Source: Verrucomicrobiota bacterium (lineage in GTDB: Bacteria > Verrucomicrobiota > Verrucomicrobiia > Verrucomicrobiales > DEV007). Taken from it: a stretch of 64,000 bases of DNA. Positions 26,056 through 35,995 of the stretch are shown here, one piece after another (position 1 is the first letter of the stretch; each line of letters opens with the position of its first letter). The notes beneath the pieces were generated by a model. That model saw nothing but the letters and a program-made list of their open reading frames with translations. It did no database searches and was not told the origin of the DNA. The translations under genes were made by a program, and so were the position numbers. The DNA lies in the NCBI GenBank assembly GCA_020630975.1, contig JAHDID010000014.1, positions 58,579-122,578 of the forward strand. Reading direction: 5' to 3'.

Positions 26056-27126
26056 ATGAAACCAAACATTCAGATTATTCTTATTATTGCTACCCTGGTC
26101 ATCACCCCCTTTCTGTCACCAGCTCAATCCACTAATTCCAGCTCGATCCTGGGAGGAATCCAAGTCTCTGCGGATGGCACAGCAAAGGACGAACTTCTGG
26201 CTATCCCTAGTCCGGAGCCTCTGCAGAATGTTCCTCTGGAAGTCTCATTCACTACCGATGGCGAAATCACCACTGGCACAGTGAAAAACAACAATCCGTG
26301 GCGATGGAATATGTCAAAAAACCGTAGGCCGCAGCCACTGCCTGAAGCGGCCACGAAAATTAAGGAAGTCGGTGGGCCTGCGCCAGAGCCTGCCGCACCA
26401 GCTGCTGCGTCTGTTGAAGAGCCATCTTTGACTCTTTCTTTACCACTGCCCATCGATGAGGGACCTAGTCTGCCGAAGATGTCTGAGAATGGCACTTACA
26501 CAGTGGCATCTGGAGATACGGTCGATTCGATCGCCGATGCATTTGGTCTGACCAGTGAGCAGCTCAGAAAGATCAACTGGATGTCTCCGACTCGATCAGT
26601 GATCGCGGGTCAGGTGATCAAAGTGAATGCTCCGGGTATGAAGAAGGCGGCAGCCGCTCCAGCACCGCAGGTCAGCACGGGGACAGCGACTAAAATCGCC
26701 TCGACACTACCAGTCGCTGATGCGCAGAGTGCGGCAGCCGCAGACGACACGCCGCAGACCTATGCGATCCAAAGTGGTGAAAATCCCTGGACCATCGCCA
26801 AGAAGTTTGGTGTGAGCTATCAGAAGCTGGTCGAGATCAATGATTTCTCAGACCCCAAGCGTCTGCAAATCGGGCAGGAAATCAAGATCCCTGCTAAGTC
26901 GGTGGAATCGGCTACCATTTTAACATCAGCTAGTGAGCCGGCTTTCGATGCCGATGGCCACGAGGTCTATGTGATCCGCAATGGCGACAACCCATGGACC
27001 ATCGCTCAGCGACTAAAGGTCGACTATCAGGAGCTGATCTCGCTCAACCAGATCGATGACCCACGCGATCTCAAAGTCGGTCAGAAGCTAAAAGTTCCAA
27101 AGAAGAAGCTGCTCGCAGCTCAGTGA
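26056..27126 (+). CDS. Exported protein with three LysM domains
   Basis: A signal peptide (MKPNIQIILIIATLVITPFLSPAQS) and a Pro/Ala-rich region lead to three LysM modules at about residues 146-190 (GTYTVASGDTVDSIADAFG), 234-280 (QTYAIQSGENPWTIAKKFG) and 303-349 (EVYVIRNGDNPWTIAQRLK). LysM binds N-acetylglucosamine in peptidoglycan. Modules 2 and 3 are much more alike than module 1. No catalytic domain is present, so it is a wall-binding or structural protein. The gene ends exactly where the convergent mutS stop begins, with no spacer. The upstream spacer is very AT-rich. Confidence 0.88.
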   Translation: MKPNIQIILIIATLVITPFLSPAQSTNSSSILGGIQVSADGTAKDELLAIPSPEPLQNVPLEVSFTTDGEITTGTVKNNNPWRWNMSKNRRPQPLPEAATKIKEVGGPAPEPAAPAAASVEEPSLTLSLPLPIDEGPSLPKMSENGTYTVASGDTVDSIADAFGLTSEQLRKINWMSPTRSVIAGQVIKVNAPGMKKAAAAPAPQVSTGTATKIASTLPVADAQSAAAADDTPQTYAIQSGENPWTIAKKFGVSYQKLVEINDFSDPKRLQIGQEIKIPAKSVESATILTSASEPAFDADGHEVYVIRNGDNPWTIAQRLKVDYQELISLNQIDDPRDLKVGQKLKVPKKKLLAAQ

Positions 27127-29688
27127 TTAGCCAAACAACAGCATTTGCGGATCTTCGTCTTCTTCCTCAAAAGCCGGCTCAGCGACTTTAGCCACCTCTT
27201 CCTTGGGGGTGGCTTTTTTCTTGGTCGCTCGCTTGGCCTTAGGCTTGGCGGGTTTCACCACTTCGAGCTGCGGCTGTGGCACCGCTGCTCCTCCCTCAAG
27301 ACTATCTAGGATCGCTTTGGCCCGATCGACGATGCTATCTGGTAAACCGGCCAATCTCGCCACCTGAATACCATAGCTCCGGTCTGCCGCACCGGGCACG
27401 ATCTGGCGTAGAAAGATGATCTGGTCCTGCCACTCGCGCACGGCCACGCTGTAGTTCTGCACGCCGCGACGACTATCGGCCAGCTCGGTCAGCTCGTGGT
27501 AATGGGTGGCAAACAAGGTGCGCGCACCGACCTGATCGTGCAGGTGCTCGCTCACGCTCCAGGCAATGGACAGCCCATCATAGGTCGAGGTGCCACGGCC
27601 GATCTCGTCCAGCACGACTAGGCTTTTGTCGGTAGCGCTATTGACGATCACTGCCGTCTCGGTCATCTCGACCATGAAAGTGGAGTGGCCTTTGGCGATA
27701 TCATCGCTAGCACCCACGCGGGTAAAGATACGATCGACGAGCCCGATCTCGGCGCTCTGGGCCGGCACAAAACTACCTATCTGAGCCATCAGTGTGATCA
27801 GGGCCACCTGTCGGATGTAGGTGGATTTACCGGACATGTTTGGCCCGGTGATCAGGATCTGCCGGTGCTCATCGCCGTCGAGTCTGGTGTCATTTGGCAC
27901 AAACTTTTCTTCGCCGATATTCTGATCGAGCACGGGGTGTCTTCCCTGGATGATCGACAAGTTGCGCCCTTCATTCAGCACCGGGCGGCAGTAGTCAAAC
28001 AAGCGGCTCACCTCGGCAAAGGCGATCAACACATCGAGCTCGGCCAGTGCAGCGGCGGTCTTTTGAATAGCCTCCAGATGCTCTAGCACGGTCTCGCGCA
28101 GGTTCAAAAATTCTTCATACTCGAGGGCGCGCAGTCGCTCATCGGCGCCGAGTATCTTGTTCTCCATCTCCTTCAGCTCGGGCGTGATGAAGCGCTCGGC
28201 ATTGGCCATGGTTTGCTTGCGCGTGTACTCAGTCGGTGCCTTATCGAGGTGGGCTTTGGTGATCTCGATGAAGTAGCCAAAGACATTGTTGTATTTCACC
28301 TTCAGCGAGGAGATTCCAGTGCGCTCTTGCTCGCGGCTCTGTAGCTCGGCGATCCATTGTTTGCCTTCGGTAGCGGCACTGCGCAGCTCATCGATCTCGC
28401 GGCTGTAGCCGTCGGCAAAGATACCGCCCTCCTTCATGGCTGCAGGCGGCTCCTCGACTAGAGCTCCCTCGAGCATATCGACCAATTCGCCAAAGTCGCC
28501 CATCTCGCGCTGCAGTCGCTCGCCGAGCACGCCGCCCTGGATGGCATCGACATGGGCTCTCACATCCGGCACTTTCGATAGCGAGACACTCAGGGCCTTC
28601 AGATCTCGTGCATTGCCCGAGCCCTGGCTCAGTCGACTGAGCGTGCGCTCGACGTCGCGGATCTCTTTGAAGGTCTCTTGGAGCTGATTGAGCACAAAGT
28701 GCTGCCCAATCGCTGCGGCTACCATATCCTGGCGCTCGGTCAGCACCTGCAGATCGCGGATCGGGTGCAGCACCCAGTCGCGCAATTTACGCGCACCCAT
28801 CGGTGTCGAGGTGCGATCGATCGCGCCGAGCAGCGAATGCTTAACCCCGCCGGAGCGGCTAGTCACTAGATCGAGATTGGCCTGGCTAGCAGCATCGATC
28901 AGCACGAAGTTTTCGCTAGCGTAGGGAATCAGCGAGCAGACGTGATCGACTTTGCGGCGTAGCTGGGTCTCGACGTAGTGCAGGATCGCACCAGCAGCCC
29001 CCACAGCAGCGATCATATCGCCACAGCCAAAGCCATCGAGCGTCTGTACCTGAAAGTGCTGCTTCAGCGCATACTCAGCCTGATCGTAGATAAAGGTATA
29101 GCCATCGTAGTCCTGAGCATTGGCCAAGCGATCAAACACCTCGCCCTGCTCATCGGCATACAGCAGCTCACTGGGACGCAGGCGCGATAGCTCATCGAGT
29201 AGTCCATCGAGATCGGTGAACTCAGTCAGGCGAAACTCTCCAGTGGTATGCTCCAGAAAAGCCAAGCCAAACTTGCGCTTGGCCTTGTACACCGCTGCTA
29301 GATAATTGGACCGCTCGGCATCGAGCAGGTTCATATCATCGATCGTACCGGCACTGATGATCTGTGAAATCTCGCGCTCGACGATCTTACCCGGCTGGGG
29401 CGTCGAGGTCTGCTCGGCGATAGCGATGCGCTTCCCAGCTTTCACGGCTTTGGCGATGTAGCCCTGAGCCGCATGGTGAGGCACCCCACACATGGGTATC
29501 CCATTGCGCTTGGTCAGCGCAGCATTCAGGATCGGTGCAGCGACTTTGGCATCCTCAAAGAACAGCTCGTAGAAGTCTCCCAACCGGTAAAATAACAGTA
29601 CGTCTTCAGGCAGACTGCGTCGCATATCCTGATACTGCTGCATCATCGGCGTGAGCTTCGCCGGCTTATCGCTTTTCTTATCTGCCAT
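27127..29688 (-). CDS. mutS: DNA mismatch repair protein MutS
   Basis: The protein has 853 residues, the usual MutS length. The N-terminal mismatch-binding domain has FYRLGDFYELFFEDA, where the family's Phe-x-Glu motif is conserved as FYE. The ATPase domain has Walker A GPNMSGKSTYIRQ, the Walker B region SLVVLDEIGRGTSTYDG and the TLFATHYHEL segment. A Lys/Ala-rich basic linker (KAKRATKKKATPKEE) and an acidic tail ending in DPQMLLFG extend the C-terminus. MutS recognises base mismatches and recruits MutL; no mutL is in the window. The gene abuts the LysM gene tail-to-tail. Confidence 0.97.
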   Translation of the reverse strand: MADKKSDKPAKLTPMMQQYQDMRRSLPEDVLLFYRLGDFYELFFEDAKVAAPILNAALTKRNGIPMCGVPHHAAQGYIAKAVKAGKRIAIAEQTSTPQPGKIVEREISQIISAGTIDDMNLLDAERSNYLAAVYKAKRKFGLAFLEHTTGEFRLTEFTDLDGLLDELSRLRPSELLYADEQGEVFDRLANAQDYDGYTFIYDQAEYALKQHFQVQTLDGFGCGDMIAAVGAAGAILHYVETQLRRKVDHVCSLIPYASENFVLIDAASQANLDLVTSRSGGVKHSLLGAIDRTSTPMGARKLRDWVLHPIRDLQVLTERQDMVAAAIGQHFVLNQLQETFKEIRDVERTLSRLSQGSGNARDLKALSVSLSKVPDVRAHVDAIQGGVLGERLQREMGDFGELVDMLEGALVEEPPAAMKEGGIFADGYSREIDELRSAATEGKQWIAELQSREQERTGISSLKVKYNNVFGYFIEITKAHLDKAPTEYTRKQTMANAERFITPELKEMENKILGADERLRALEYEEFLNLRETVLEHLEAIQKTAAALAELDVLIAFAEVSRLFDYCRPVLNEGRNLSIIQGRHPVLDQNIGEEKFVPNDTRLDGDEHRQILITGPNMSGKSTYIRQVALITLMAQIGSFVPAQSAEIGLVDRIFTRVGASDDIAKGHSTFMVEMTETAVIVNSATDKSLVVLDEIGRGTSTYDGLSIAWSVSEHLHDQVGARTLFATHYHELTELADSRRGVQNYSVAVREWQDQIIFLRQIVPGAADRSYGIQVARLAGLPDSIVDRAKAILDSLEGGAAVPQPQLEVVKPAKPKAKRATKKKATPKEEVAKVAEPAFEEEDEDPQMLLFG

Positions 29689-29801
29689 GTGTGTGTTTCC
29701 ACACGCATCTTAGGTACCCTAATTATCTCTTCAACCAAATTGTTCCCCCAAAGTTCAAATACGAATCCTTCCTAGTCTTAAGAGCGTTCGCTAAAGCGTA
29801 C

Positions 29802-29837
29802 GAAAAAGCGGCGGCACCCACGAAAGGCACCGCCGCT
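29802..29837 (-). terminator. Rho-independent terminator after fusA
   Basis: AGCGGCGG at 29807-29814 pairs with CCGCCGCT at 29830-29837 with a small internal mismatch. The A-run at 29803-29807 becomes a T-run on the - strand. It lies about 38 nt downstream of the fusA stop and before mutS. Confidence 0.8.
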
Positions 29838-29874
29838 CCAAATTTTTCAGTCGTATGAACTGCCTAGGCAGCCA

Positions 29875-31965
29875 TTACTTGTTGGCAGCAGCTTTCTCAG
29901 CAGCAGCCTTCTCGATGATCTCGTCAGAGACGTTTCGTGGACAAGGTGAGTAGTGTGCGAACTCCATGGAGAATTGGCCGCGACCCGATGTCATCGTACG
30001 TAGGTCGCCGATGTAGCCGAACATCATGCTCAGAGGTGCCTCTGCCTTGATGCGCACACCAGTCGGAGTGGTGTCCTGGCTCTTGATCATGCCGCGACGA
30101 CGGTTGAGGTCGCCGATCACGTCACCCACGTGGTCTTCTGGAGTGAAGACGTCGAGGTTCATGATAGGCTCGAGGAGCTGAGCACCTGCCTTGGGCATGG
30201 TCTGGCGATAAGCTGCCTTAGCAGCAGTCTCGAATGCCACAGCCGAGGAGTCCACTGCGTGGAAGCCACCGTCGATCAGAGTCACCTTGAAGTCCAAGCA
30301 AGGGAAGCCAGCGAGCACACCCTTTTCCTTGGAAAGGTTAAAGCCCTTCTCCACAGCTGGGATGAATTCTTTAGGCACGTTACCACCAACAACAGTCGAC
30401 TCGAAAGAGAAGCCTTCGCCCGGCTCAGCAGGCTCGATAATGTAGTCGATCTTAGCGAACTGACCACTACCACCAGACTGCTTCTTGTGAGTGTAGCTGT
30501 CCTCGGTGCGAGCCGTGATCGTCTCGCGGTAAGCCACCTGAGGTGCGCCTACTTCTACCTCCACACCGTGTGTACGCTTGAGGATGTCCACCTTGATGTC
30601 CAAGTGCAGCTCGCCCATACCTTTGAGGATGGTCTCGCCGGAGTCTTGATCGGTCTCGACGTAGAAGGAAGGATCCTCTTTCACCATCTTACCGATAGCG
30701 ACGCCTAGCTTCTCAGCGTTTGCCTTGTCCTTAGGCGATACCGCCATAGATATCACCGGATCTGGGAATACCATTGGCTCCAGAGTCGCAGGATTTTTCT
30801 CATCACAGAGTGTGTGACCGGTCTGCACATTCTTCAGACCGACCAGAGCGACGATGTCGCCTGCCTGAGCAGACTCGATCTCCTCACGAGAGTCGGCGTG
30901 CATCTCGACGATACGGCCGACACGCTCAGTCTTCCCGGTGAAAGTATTCAGGATGTTGGTGCCTTTCTCGAGCTTACCGGAGTAGACACGAGTGAAAGTC
31001 AGGGCGCCATACTGGTCGTCCATGATCTTGAAAGCCAACGCACGCAGTGGCTTGTTAGGATCGACTTCAGCGAACTTACCAGTCTCGTTACCCTCTTTGT
31101 CGACCTCTGGCTGAGGTGGCACGTCAGTTGGGCAAGGTAGGTAATCAACAACCGCGTCGAGCACTAGCTGGATACCTTTGTTCTTGAAAGAAGAACCACA
31201 GTAAGTCGGGAAGAAGTCGAGGTTGATGGTACCCTTGCGGATGCAGGCCTTGAGAGTCGCCTCGTCTGGCTCGTTGCCCTCTAGGTAGGCTTCCATGGCA
31301 TCGTCGTCGGCCTCGACAGCCATCTCGATCATCTCAGAGCGGTACTGCTCAGCTTTCTCCTGAAGATCAGCAGGGATGTCGGTGATCTCGTAGTTCTCAG
31401 GCTGGCCGGAGTCGTCCCATACCCATGCCTTCATCGTCATCAGATCGACGACACCAGCGAAGCCATCCTCGATACCGATAGGCAGAGTCATCACCAGTGG
31501 CTTAGCACCGAGTACGTTTTTCACCTGGTCGACCACGCGGTAGAAGTCAGCGCCCAGACGGTCGAGCTTGTTCACGTAGATCACACGAGCGACCTTCGAG
31601 TCGTTGGCGTAGCGCCAGTTGGTCTCGGACTGAGGCTCCACACCGCCAGATCCGCAGAATACACCGACACCGCCGTCGAGAACTTTCAGCGAGCGATACA
31701 CCTCGATAGTGAAGTCAACGTGACCCGGAGTATCGATGATGTTGAAGCGATGATCATTCCAGAAACAAGTGGTAGCCGCTGACTGAATGGTGATACCGCG
31801 CTCAGCCTCCTGGTCCATGAAGTCTGTCGTAGCAGCGCCGTCGTGCACCTCACCGATCTTGTGGATCTTACCTGTGAGCTTGAGGATACGCTCAGTGGTA
31901 GTGGTCTTTCCCGCATCCACGTGCGCGAAGATTCCGATATTGCGATACTTCGAGAGATCAGTCAT
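29875..31965 (-). CDS. fusA: Translation elongation factor G
   Basis: The protein has 696 residues. GTPase motifs are G1 [16 protein letters not shown]2 [13 protein letters not shown]3 DTPGHVDF and G4 NKLDR. The domain IV segment [20 protein letters not shown] and the domain V segment (LGYIGDLRT-type, here [22 protein letters not shown]) are canonical. It drives ribosomal translocation and, with RRF, ribosome recycling. It is not clustered with rpsL/rpsG/tuf here. It has its own terminator and a ~174-base upstream spacer, so it is probably monocistronic. Confidence 0.95.
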   Translation of the reverse strand: MTDLSKYRNIGIFAHVDAGKTTTTERILKLTGKIHKIGEVHDGAATTDFMDQEAERGITIQSAATTCFWNDHRFNIIDTPGHVDFTIEVYRSLKVLDGGVGVFCGSGGVEPQSETNWRYANDSKVARVIYVNKLDRLGADFYRVVDQVKNVLGAKPLVMTLPIGIEDGFAGVVDLMTMKAWVWDDSGQPENYEITDIPADLQEKAEQYRSEMIEMAVEADDDAMEAYLEGNEPDEATLKACIRKGTINLDFFPTYCGSSFKNKGIQLVLDAVVDYLPCPTDVPPQPEVDKEGNETGKFAEVDPNKPLRALAFKIMDDQYGALTFTRVYSGKLEKGTNILNTFTGKTERVGRIVEMHADSREEIESAQAGDIVALVGLKNVQTGHTLCDEKNPATLEPMVFPDPVISMAVSPKDKANAEKLGVAIGKMVKEDPSFYVETDQDSGETILKGMGELHLDIKVDILKRTHGVEVEVGAPQVAYRETITARTEDSYTHKKQSGGSGQFAKIDYIIEPAEPGEGFSFESTVVGGNVPKEFIPAVEKGFNLSKEKGVLAGFPCLDFKVTLIDGGFHAVDSSAVAFETAAKAAYRQTMPKAGAQLLEPIMNLDVFTPEDHVGDVIGDLNRRRGMIKSQDTTPTGVRIKAEAPLSMMFGYIGDLRTMTSGRGQFSMEFAHYSPCPRNVSDEIIEKAAAEKAAANK

Positions 31966-32139
31966 GACATCGTCAGTTGTTTAATATTTCCTAATTAAAA
32001 AAATTGACGGCTACATTCCTTTCAAAGAAAGGGGTAAGCAACCGAGAAAACGTCCTTTTGTGGAAAAAACTGGACACAGCGCTTGAGTTTTGATTAACGC
32101 TGATTTTCAACAAATCTGATGGATGTATGGAGGGCGGCT

Positions 32140-33420
32140 CTACACCAAGCCCTCCATCTCGCCCTCGCTCGTCGCGAATTGCTCGAACTCCAATCCTGCT
32201 CGATGCAGGGCGCTCAGGTACAGATTGGGTAGTGGGTAGTTGTTCTTTTGGTCGAAGGCCAGGTGCCTGCCGTGCTGGTATCCGCCGCCCGCAAACAGCA
32301 CGGGCATATTACGGTTGTTGTGGCTGGAGGCATTGCCGAGGTTTGAGGTGAGTAGTACCATGGTGTCTTCCAGCAGATTGCTATCTGGTTGCTCAGAAGA
32401 CTTGAGACGACGCAGGAATGCCGCCCACTCATCGATGACGGCTTGCTCCACGAGGGCTAGCTGGTCGAGTTTTTCCTCATCTTTGCCGTGGTGACTCAGG
32501 CTGTGGTAGCCCTCTTCGACTCCTTCGATGTCTTTTGCGCCTGCACTGCCTGGTAGGTGCAGGGTGATGAATCGAGTCGAGTCGGTCTGCAGGGCCAGAT
32601 ACATGAGGTCGAGCATCGTGCGCTCGTAATGGACGACGTTGCTGCGATTCACCTTTTCTGGAGGCTTGGCGTTTACCTTGGGCTTAGGTTTGTTGACCCA
32701 AGCTTGATGCGCTTCGAGGCGTTTTTCCATTTCGCGCACGCTGGTGAACCAATCGTCCAGCTTGTCACGATCGCCTTTACCTAGTTCGCGCTGCAAGGAT
32801 TTTGCTTCGGCTCCGATCACATCCATGATGCTTTGCCCCTGGCGATTGGATTTGGCTTTAGCATCGCGCTCCCATTTGGCGTCTGGTTTGAATAGCCGAT
32901 TGAAAAGACGAATCGGATCCGTCTCGGCAGGGATCATGGCGCCATTCTCGGTGTAGGATGGGCTGTTCGAGGAGCCTGCGTTTAGGACCAGGGAGGGAAA
33001 GCGAGTCTCGTGGCCGAGGTGCTTTGCCATCAATTGATCGAGAGAGATGGTGTTGCGGCTGGTGCTACCACGTGAATTAGGGCAGGCGGAAAAGATGCTG
33101 CCTTCAGCTGTATGCCCACCAGTCACCCCAGGGTGAGACGAGCCGGATACGATGGTGAAGTCTTTGCGCAGATCTTCGTGGGCTTGCAGGTATTTCGAGG
33201 CTTTGTACTGGGTGCCGGCTCCCTCGGGCATCCAATTGGGGGCGTGCAGGCCTAGGGATAGACTGATGCCAACGAAGCGCTTTGGCCTGGCTGGTGCTGA
33301 AGCCGCAAAGGCGGGGCTCATAGCATCTAGCATGGGTAGCGTCAGTGACACTCCAGCTGCTCGCAGCGCGGCGCGCCGTGAAAGAGATCGGTTGAAATTG
33401 AAGTGAACAGTCTTGTCCAT
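32140..33420 (-). CDS. DUF1552 family protein
   Basis: The protein has 426 residues. The N-terminus has SLSRRAALRAAGVSLTLPML, a Tat-type signal. Family-like features include VGISLSLGLHAPNWMPEGAG, DFTIVSGSSHPGVTGGHTAEGSIF, a central DWFTSVREMEKRLEAHQ segment and the LTSNLGNASSHNNRNMPVLFAGG stretch near the end. DUF1552 proteins are partners of the DUF1587-1595 type cytochromes in planctomycetes and verrucomicrobia, and the cognate gene lies immediately upstream (11 nt apart). The biochemical role is unknown. The module is a second, distinct version of the DUF1501/DUF1549 pair at 10.5-14.1 kb. Confidence 0.9.
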   Translation of the reverse strand: MDKTVHFNFNRSLSRRAALRAAGVSLTLPMLDAMSPAFAASAPARPKRFVGISLSLGLHAPNWMPEGAGTQYKASKYLQAHEDLRKDFTIVSGSSHPGVTGGHTAEGSIFSACPNSRGSTSRNTISLDQLMAKHLGHETRFPSLVLNAGSSNSPSYTENGAMIPAETDPIRLFNRLFKPDAKWERDAKAKSNRQGQSIMDVIGAEAKSLQRELGKGDRDKLDDWFTSVREMEKRLEAHQAWVNKPKPKVNAKPPEKVNRSNVVHYERTMLDLMYLALQTDSTRFITLHLPGSAGAKDIEGVEEGYHSLSHHGKDEEKLDQLALVEQAVIDEWAAFLRRLKSSEQPDSNLLEDTMVLLTSNLGNASSHNNRNMPVLFAGGGYQHGRHLAFDQKNNYPLPNLYLSALHRAGLEFEQFATSEGEMEGLV

Positions 33421-33431
33421 AGCTAGATGAG

Positions 33432-35840
33432 TTACTTGATTTGGAAGGGTCGGCTGCGGATCACCTCAGTCAAGATGGAGCGCATACCGTAGTCGGAGGC
33501 ACTGCAGGTCTCCACGATTTTATTGAGATGCGGCCGGTCGCTAAAGGTGGGCTCTGCACCTGTGGCATAGCTGAGCAGGTGGCCAGCTAGCGTCTTAGTG
33601 AGCACCTGAGGTCGCTTGGCGTGAATCGCTTTCCATCCAGCTATCGTCTCAAAAGGCTGTCCTTCTGGGGTGATGCCCGAGGGATCGACTTTTGCGGATT
33701 TCGAGCTGCTGCCGTAGCGGGAGCGCCACAGTCCTGTCGGGTCGAATACCTCAAAGGCATACCCAGCTGGATCGATTTTTTGGTGGCAGCCCATGCAGCT
33801 TTCGCTGCTGCTGTGTTTGGCGAGCTGGTCGCGTATGCTCACTGCTCCGCGGATGTCTGGCTCGACCGCAGGTATACCTGGTGGTGGCGGTGGGATATGG
33901 CGCCCAAGGATGCGTTCATTCATATACACCCCTCGGATGATCGGCGAGGTGGTCGAGCCATCAGCGGTTACTTTTAGCACCGAGGCGTGAGTCACTAGAC
34001 CGCCACGCGGATTGTTGCCGAGCGATACTTTTTGAAATCCGCCGCCCAGTTTGAGGTTTGGCTTTAAATCCTTAACTTGGTCGAGACGGTAAAAGCGGTA
34101 CAGCCTCTCGTTGAGCATAGCGAAATCACTTTGGATCAGATGGCTCACTGGGAGATCGTTGCGAAACAGATAGCGCAGATACAGCCGAGTCTCCTCGAGT
34201 ATGGAGGCCTGCACCACAGGATCGAAAGTCCGGTAGCGGCCATCAGGGGTGGTGAAGTTGATTTCGTTTAGCTTCAGCCATTGGTCGGAAAAGCTGGCGA
34301 TAAAGCGGTCGAAGCGGCTGTGATTAATCAGTCTGTCGATCGCCTCGTCGAGACCTTTGCCAGTCAGCAGCCCCTGGTCTGCCTGCTGGCGGAGTGTCCA
34401 ATCGGGAGCGCTAGACCAGAGCATGTAGCTGAGCCGCGTGGCCAGAGCGTGCTGATCGAGATCGCCAGGCGGCTCATAGAGTGTGAGAAATCGGGGCGAA
34501 CACAGTATCGCGCGATAGCCCGACATCAGCGCATCTCTAGGGCTGCCGCGCTGGGCGAGTTCTTGCTCCGCTAGCTTTTGATAGGGCGCTAGCTGCTCGC
34601 TAGTCACTGGCCTGCGAAAGGCGCGATTGGCGAAAGAGCGAATACGACTGTTCACAAAGGTCTTCTTTTTCTCGCGAGATCGCTGGGACACCTCATCATA
34701 ATCCACGCCCTCTCCCAGTAGGATCTTGCTGACACGCTCGCGATCAGAGTAGGGGTAGATCCGCTCGATGTGGATGCCATCGAGAGCGATGCCATGAGTG
34801 CCATCACCTATTAGGTCGCTGCCCTTGAAATTGACGGTGCCACCTTTAGTCGACCAATCAGGGCGAGGGGTAGTGGCATCTTCCGGTGTCAGCTTGAGCA
34901 TCGATTTGCCCTCGATCCATGCCGTGTAGGTGAGGTCGCGCTTTTTCCGAGTCGCTTCTATATTGGCTATATGGTAAAGGACCGGGGCTGATGAGCTGCA
35001 AGCACCTGATTTCAGAGTGCCCCAGATGACATCCGTGTTCACGGCGTGCACATTCTTTAGCGTCACGCGATACCAGCCATCATCAGGCACTGTGGTGGCC
35101 GCCATTCGCCCGTAGAACTGCAGGCGAAACGGCCACGAGATCGCCCGGCCATCGGCAAAGTCCTGCAGAGTGCGATAATTACCACCCCTCCAGCCTTCTT
35201 TACCGAGTTGGTGGCCGTTTAGATTTTTGGCAAAGGTCTCATCGCCTTTTAGCGCGCGATCGAATGCCTCTTTCAGCGCCACTTCGGCAACCTCCAGATA
35301 CCGCTCTAGCAGGTGGTGTGATAGTTGTTGGGATTCGGCTTGGGTCTCAAAAATTCCTGTCGCGGCATCGGGCGGCAGCAGATCGACCAGCGGGATATCG
35401 ATGCCGAGCATGTCGTGCAGCGTGTGCTCATACTCTCGCCGAGTCAGGCGACGGGAGTGCACTCTGCCGTTGGCTTTGACTTGTTTAGCGCTGGTTTTGT
35501 AGAGTTGCGGCTGCAGGGTGTCGAGCAGACTGGCGAGTTGGTCTTTTTCAGGGCGAGCCTTCTTTTTGGGCGGCATTTCACCAGCTTTGGCGCGATCGAC
35601 GACATGCACCCAAGATTCAAAAACGTGGGGATCCGAGAGATCAAAGCCAAGGTCGAGCAAATTGAGGCCGCCCTTCTGCACGGAGTCATCATGGCAGTCA
35701 TAACAGTGAGCCTCTAGAAATGCATCGATAGGCTCAGGAATCTCAGTCGCAGCAGCGAGTAGCGAAAAACTGGTCACACCACAACCCCCAAAGACTGAGG
35801 CTGCGAGCAGTGAAAGAGGGCGATTGAGGCGGAATACCAT
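33432..35840 (-). CDS. PSCyt1/DUF1587-DUF1592-DUF1588-DUF1585-type cytochrome-like protein
   Basis: The protein has 802 residues. After a hydrophobic N-terminus it has HCYDCHDD (C46, C49, H50), a haem-c CxxCH site at the N-terminal edge (PSCyt1-like). A beta domain of about 200 residues follows, then DUF1592-like (FANRAFRRPVTSEQL) and DUF1588-like regions (PPPPPGIPAVEPDIRG, SCMGCHQKIDPAGYAFEVFDP). The second CxxCH is CMGCH. The C-terminal DUF1585-like part ends FKDRPHLNKIV-type, here FSDRPHLNKIVETCSASDYGMRS. It has two haem sites and no known substrate, and it would act in the periplasm. Its DUF1552 partner starts 11 nt downstream. Confidence 0.88.
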   Translation of the reverse strand: MVFRLNRPLSLLAASVFGGCGVTSFSLLAAATEIPEPIDAFLEAHCYDCHDDSVQKGGLNLLDLGFDLSDPHVFESWVHVVDRAKAGEMPPKKKARPEKDQLASLLDTLQPQLYKTSAKQVKANGRVHSRRLTRREYEHTLHDMLGIDIPLVDLLPPDAATGIFETQAESQQLSHHLLERYLEVAEVALKEAFDRALKGDETFAKNLNGHQLGKEGWRGGNYRTLQDFADGRAISWPFRLQFYGRMAATTVPDDGWYRVTLKNVHAVNTDVIWGTLKSGACSSSAPVLYHIANIEATRKKRDLTYTAWIEGKSMLKLTPEDATTPRPDWSTKGGTVNFKGSDLIGDGTHGIALDGIHIERIYPYSDRERVSKILLGEGVDYDEVSQRSREKKKTFVNSRIRSFANRAFRRPVTSEQLAPYQKLAEQELAQRGSPRDALMSGYRAILCSPRFLTLYEPPGDLDQHALATRLSYMLWSSAPDWTLRQQADQGLLTGKGLDEAIDRLINHSRFDRFIASFSDQWLKLNEINFTTPDGRYRTFDPVVQASILEETRLYLRYLFRNDLPVSHLIQSDFAMLNERLYRFYRLDQVKDLKPNLKLGGGFQKVSLGNNPRGGLVTHASVLKVTADGSTTSPIIRGVYMNERILGRHIPPPPPGIPAVEPDIRGAVSIRDQLAKHSSSESCMGCHQKIDPAGYAFEVFDPTGLWRSRYGSSSKSAKVDPSGITPEGQPFETIAGWKAIHAKRPQVLTKTLAGHLLSYATGAEPTFSDRPHLNKIVETCSASDYGMRSILTEVIRSRPFQIK

Positions 35841-35883
35841 GTTTCTGCAATATCCCTACGGCAGACCGCTATCGCAAGTACCA

Positions 35884-35921
35884 CAAAAAAGCCCAACTTC
35901 AGGTTAACCTGAAGTTGGGCT
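35884..35921 (-). terminator. Perfect 32-nt palindrome followed by a T-run on the - strand
   Basis: 35890-35921 is a perfect inverted repeat of two 16-nt arms. The left arm is AGCCCAACTTCAGGTT and the right arm is its exact reverse complement. On the - strand it is followed by TTTTTTG (A-run at 35885-35890 on +). It would terminate the prepilin transcript (stop at 35996) ahead of the cytochrome gene, forming a 14-bp stem with a 4-nt loop. Confidence 0.8.
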
Positions 35922-35948
35922 CGAAAGTTTGATCTGTTTTACTCTAAA

Positions 35949-35984
35949 TTCAATAGGGTATAGAAAAAGCTAAATAGGGTACAA
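35949..35984 (+). repeat. 21-bp-spaced GGGTACAA motif, copy 4
   Basis: TTCAATAGGGTATAG at 35949-35963 and CTAAATAGGGTACAA at 35970-35984 are 21 bp apart. The copy is more diverged than the others. It lies 11 nt from the stop codon of the prepilin gene on the - strand, between that gene and its terminator. Confidence 0.75.
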
Positions 35985-35995
35985 TGACCCCGAGA

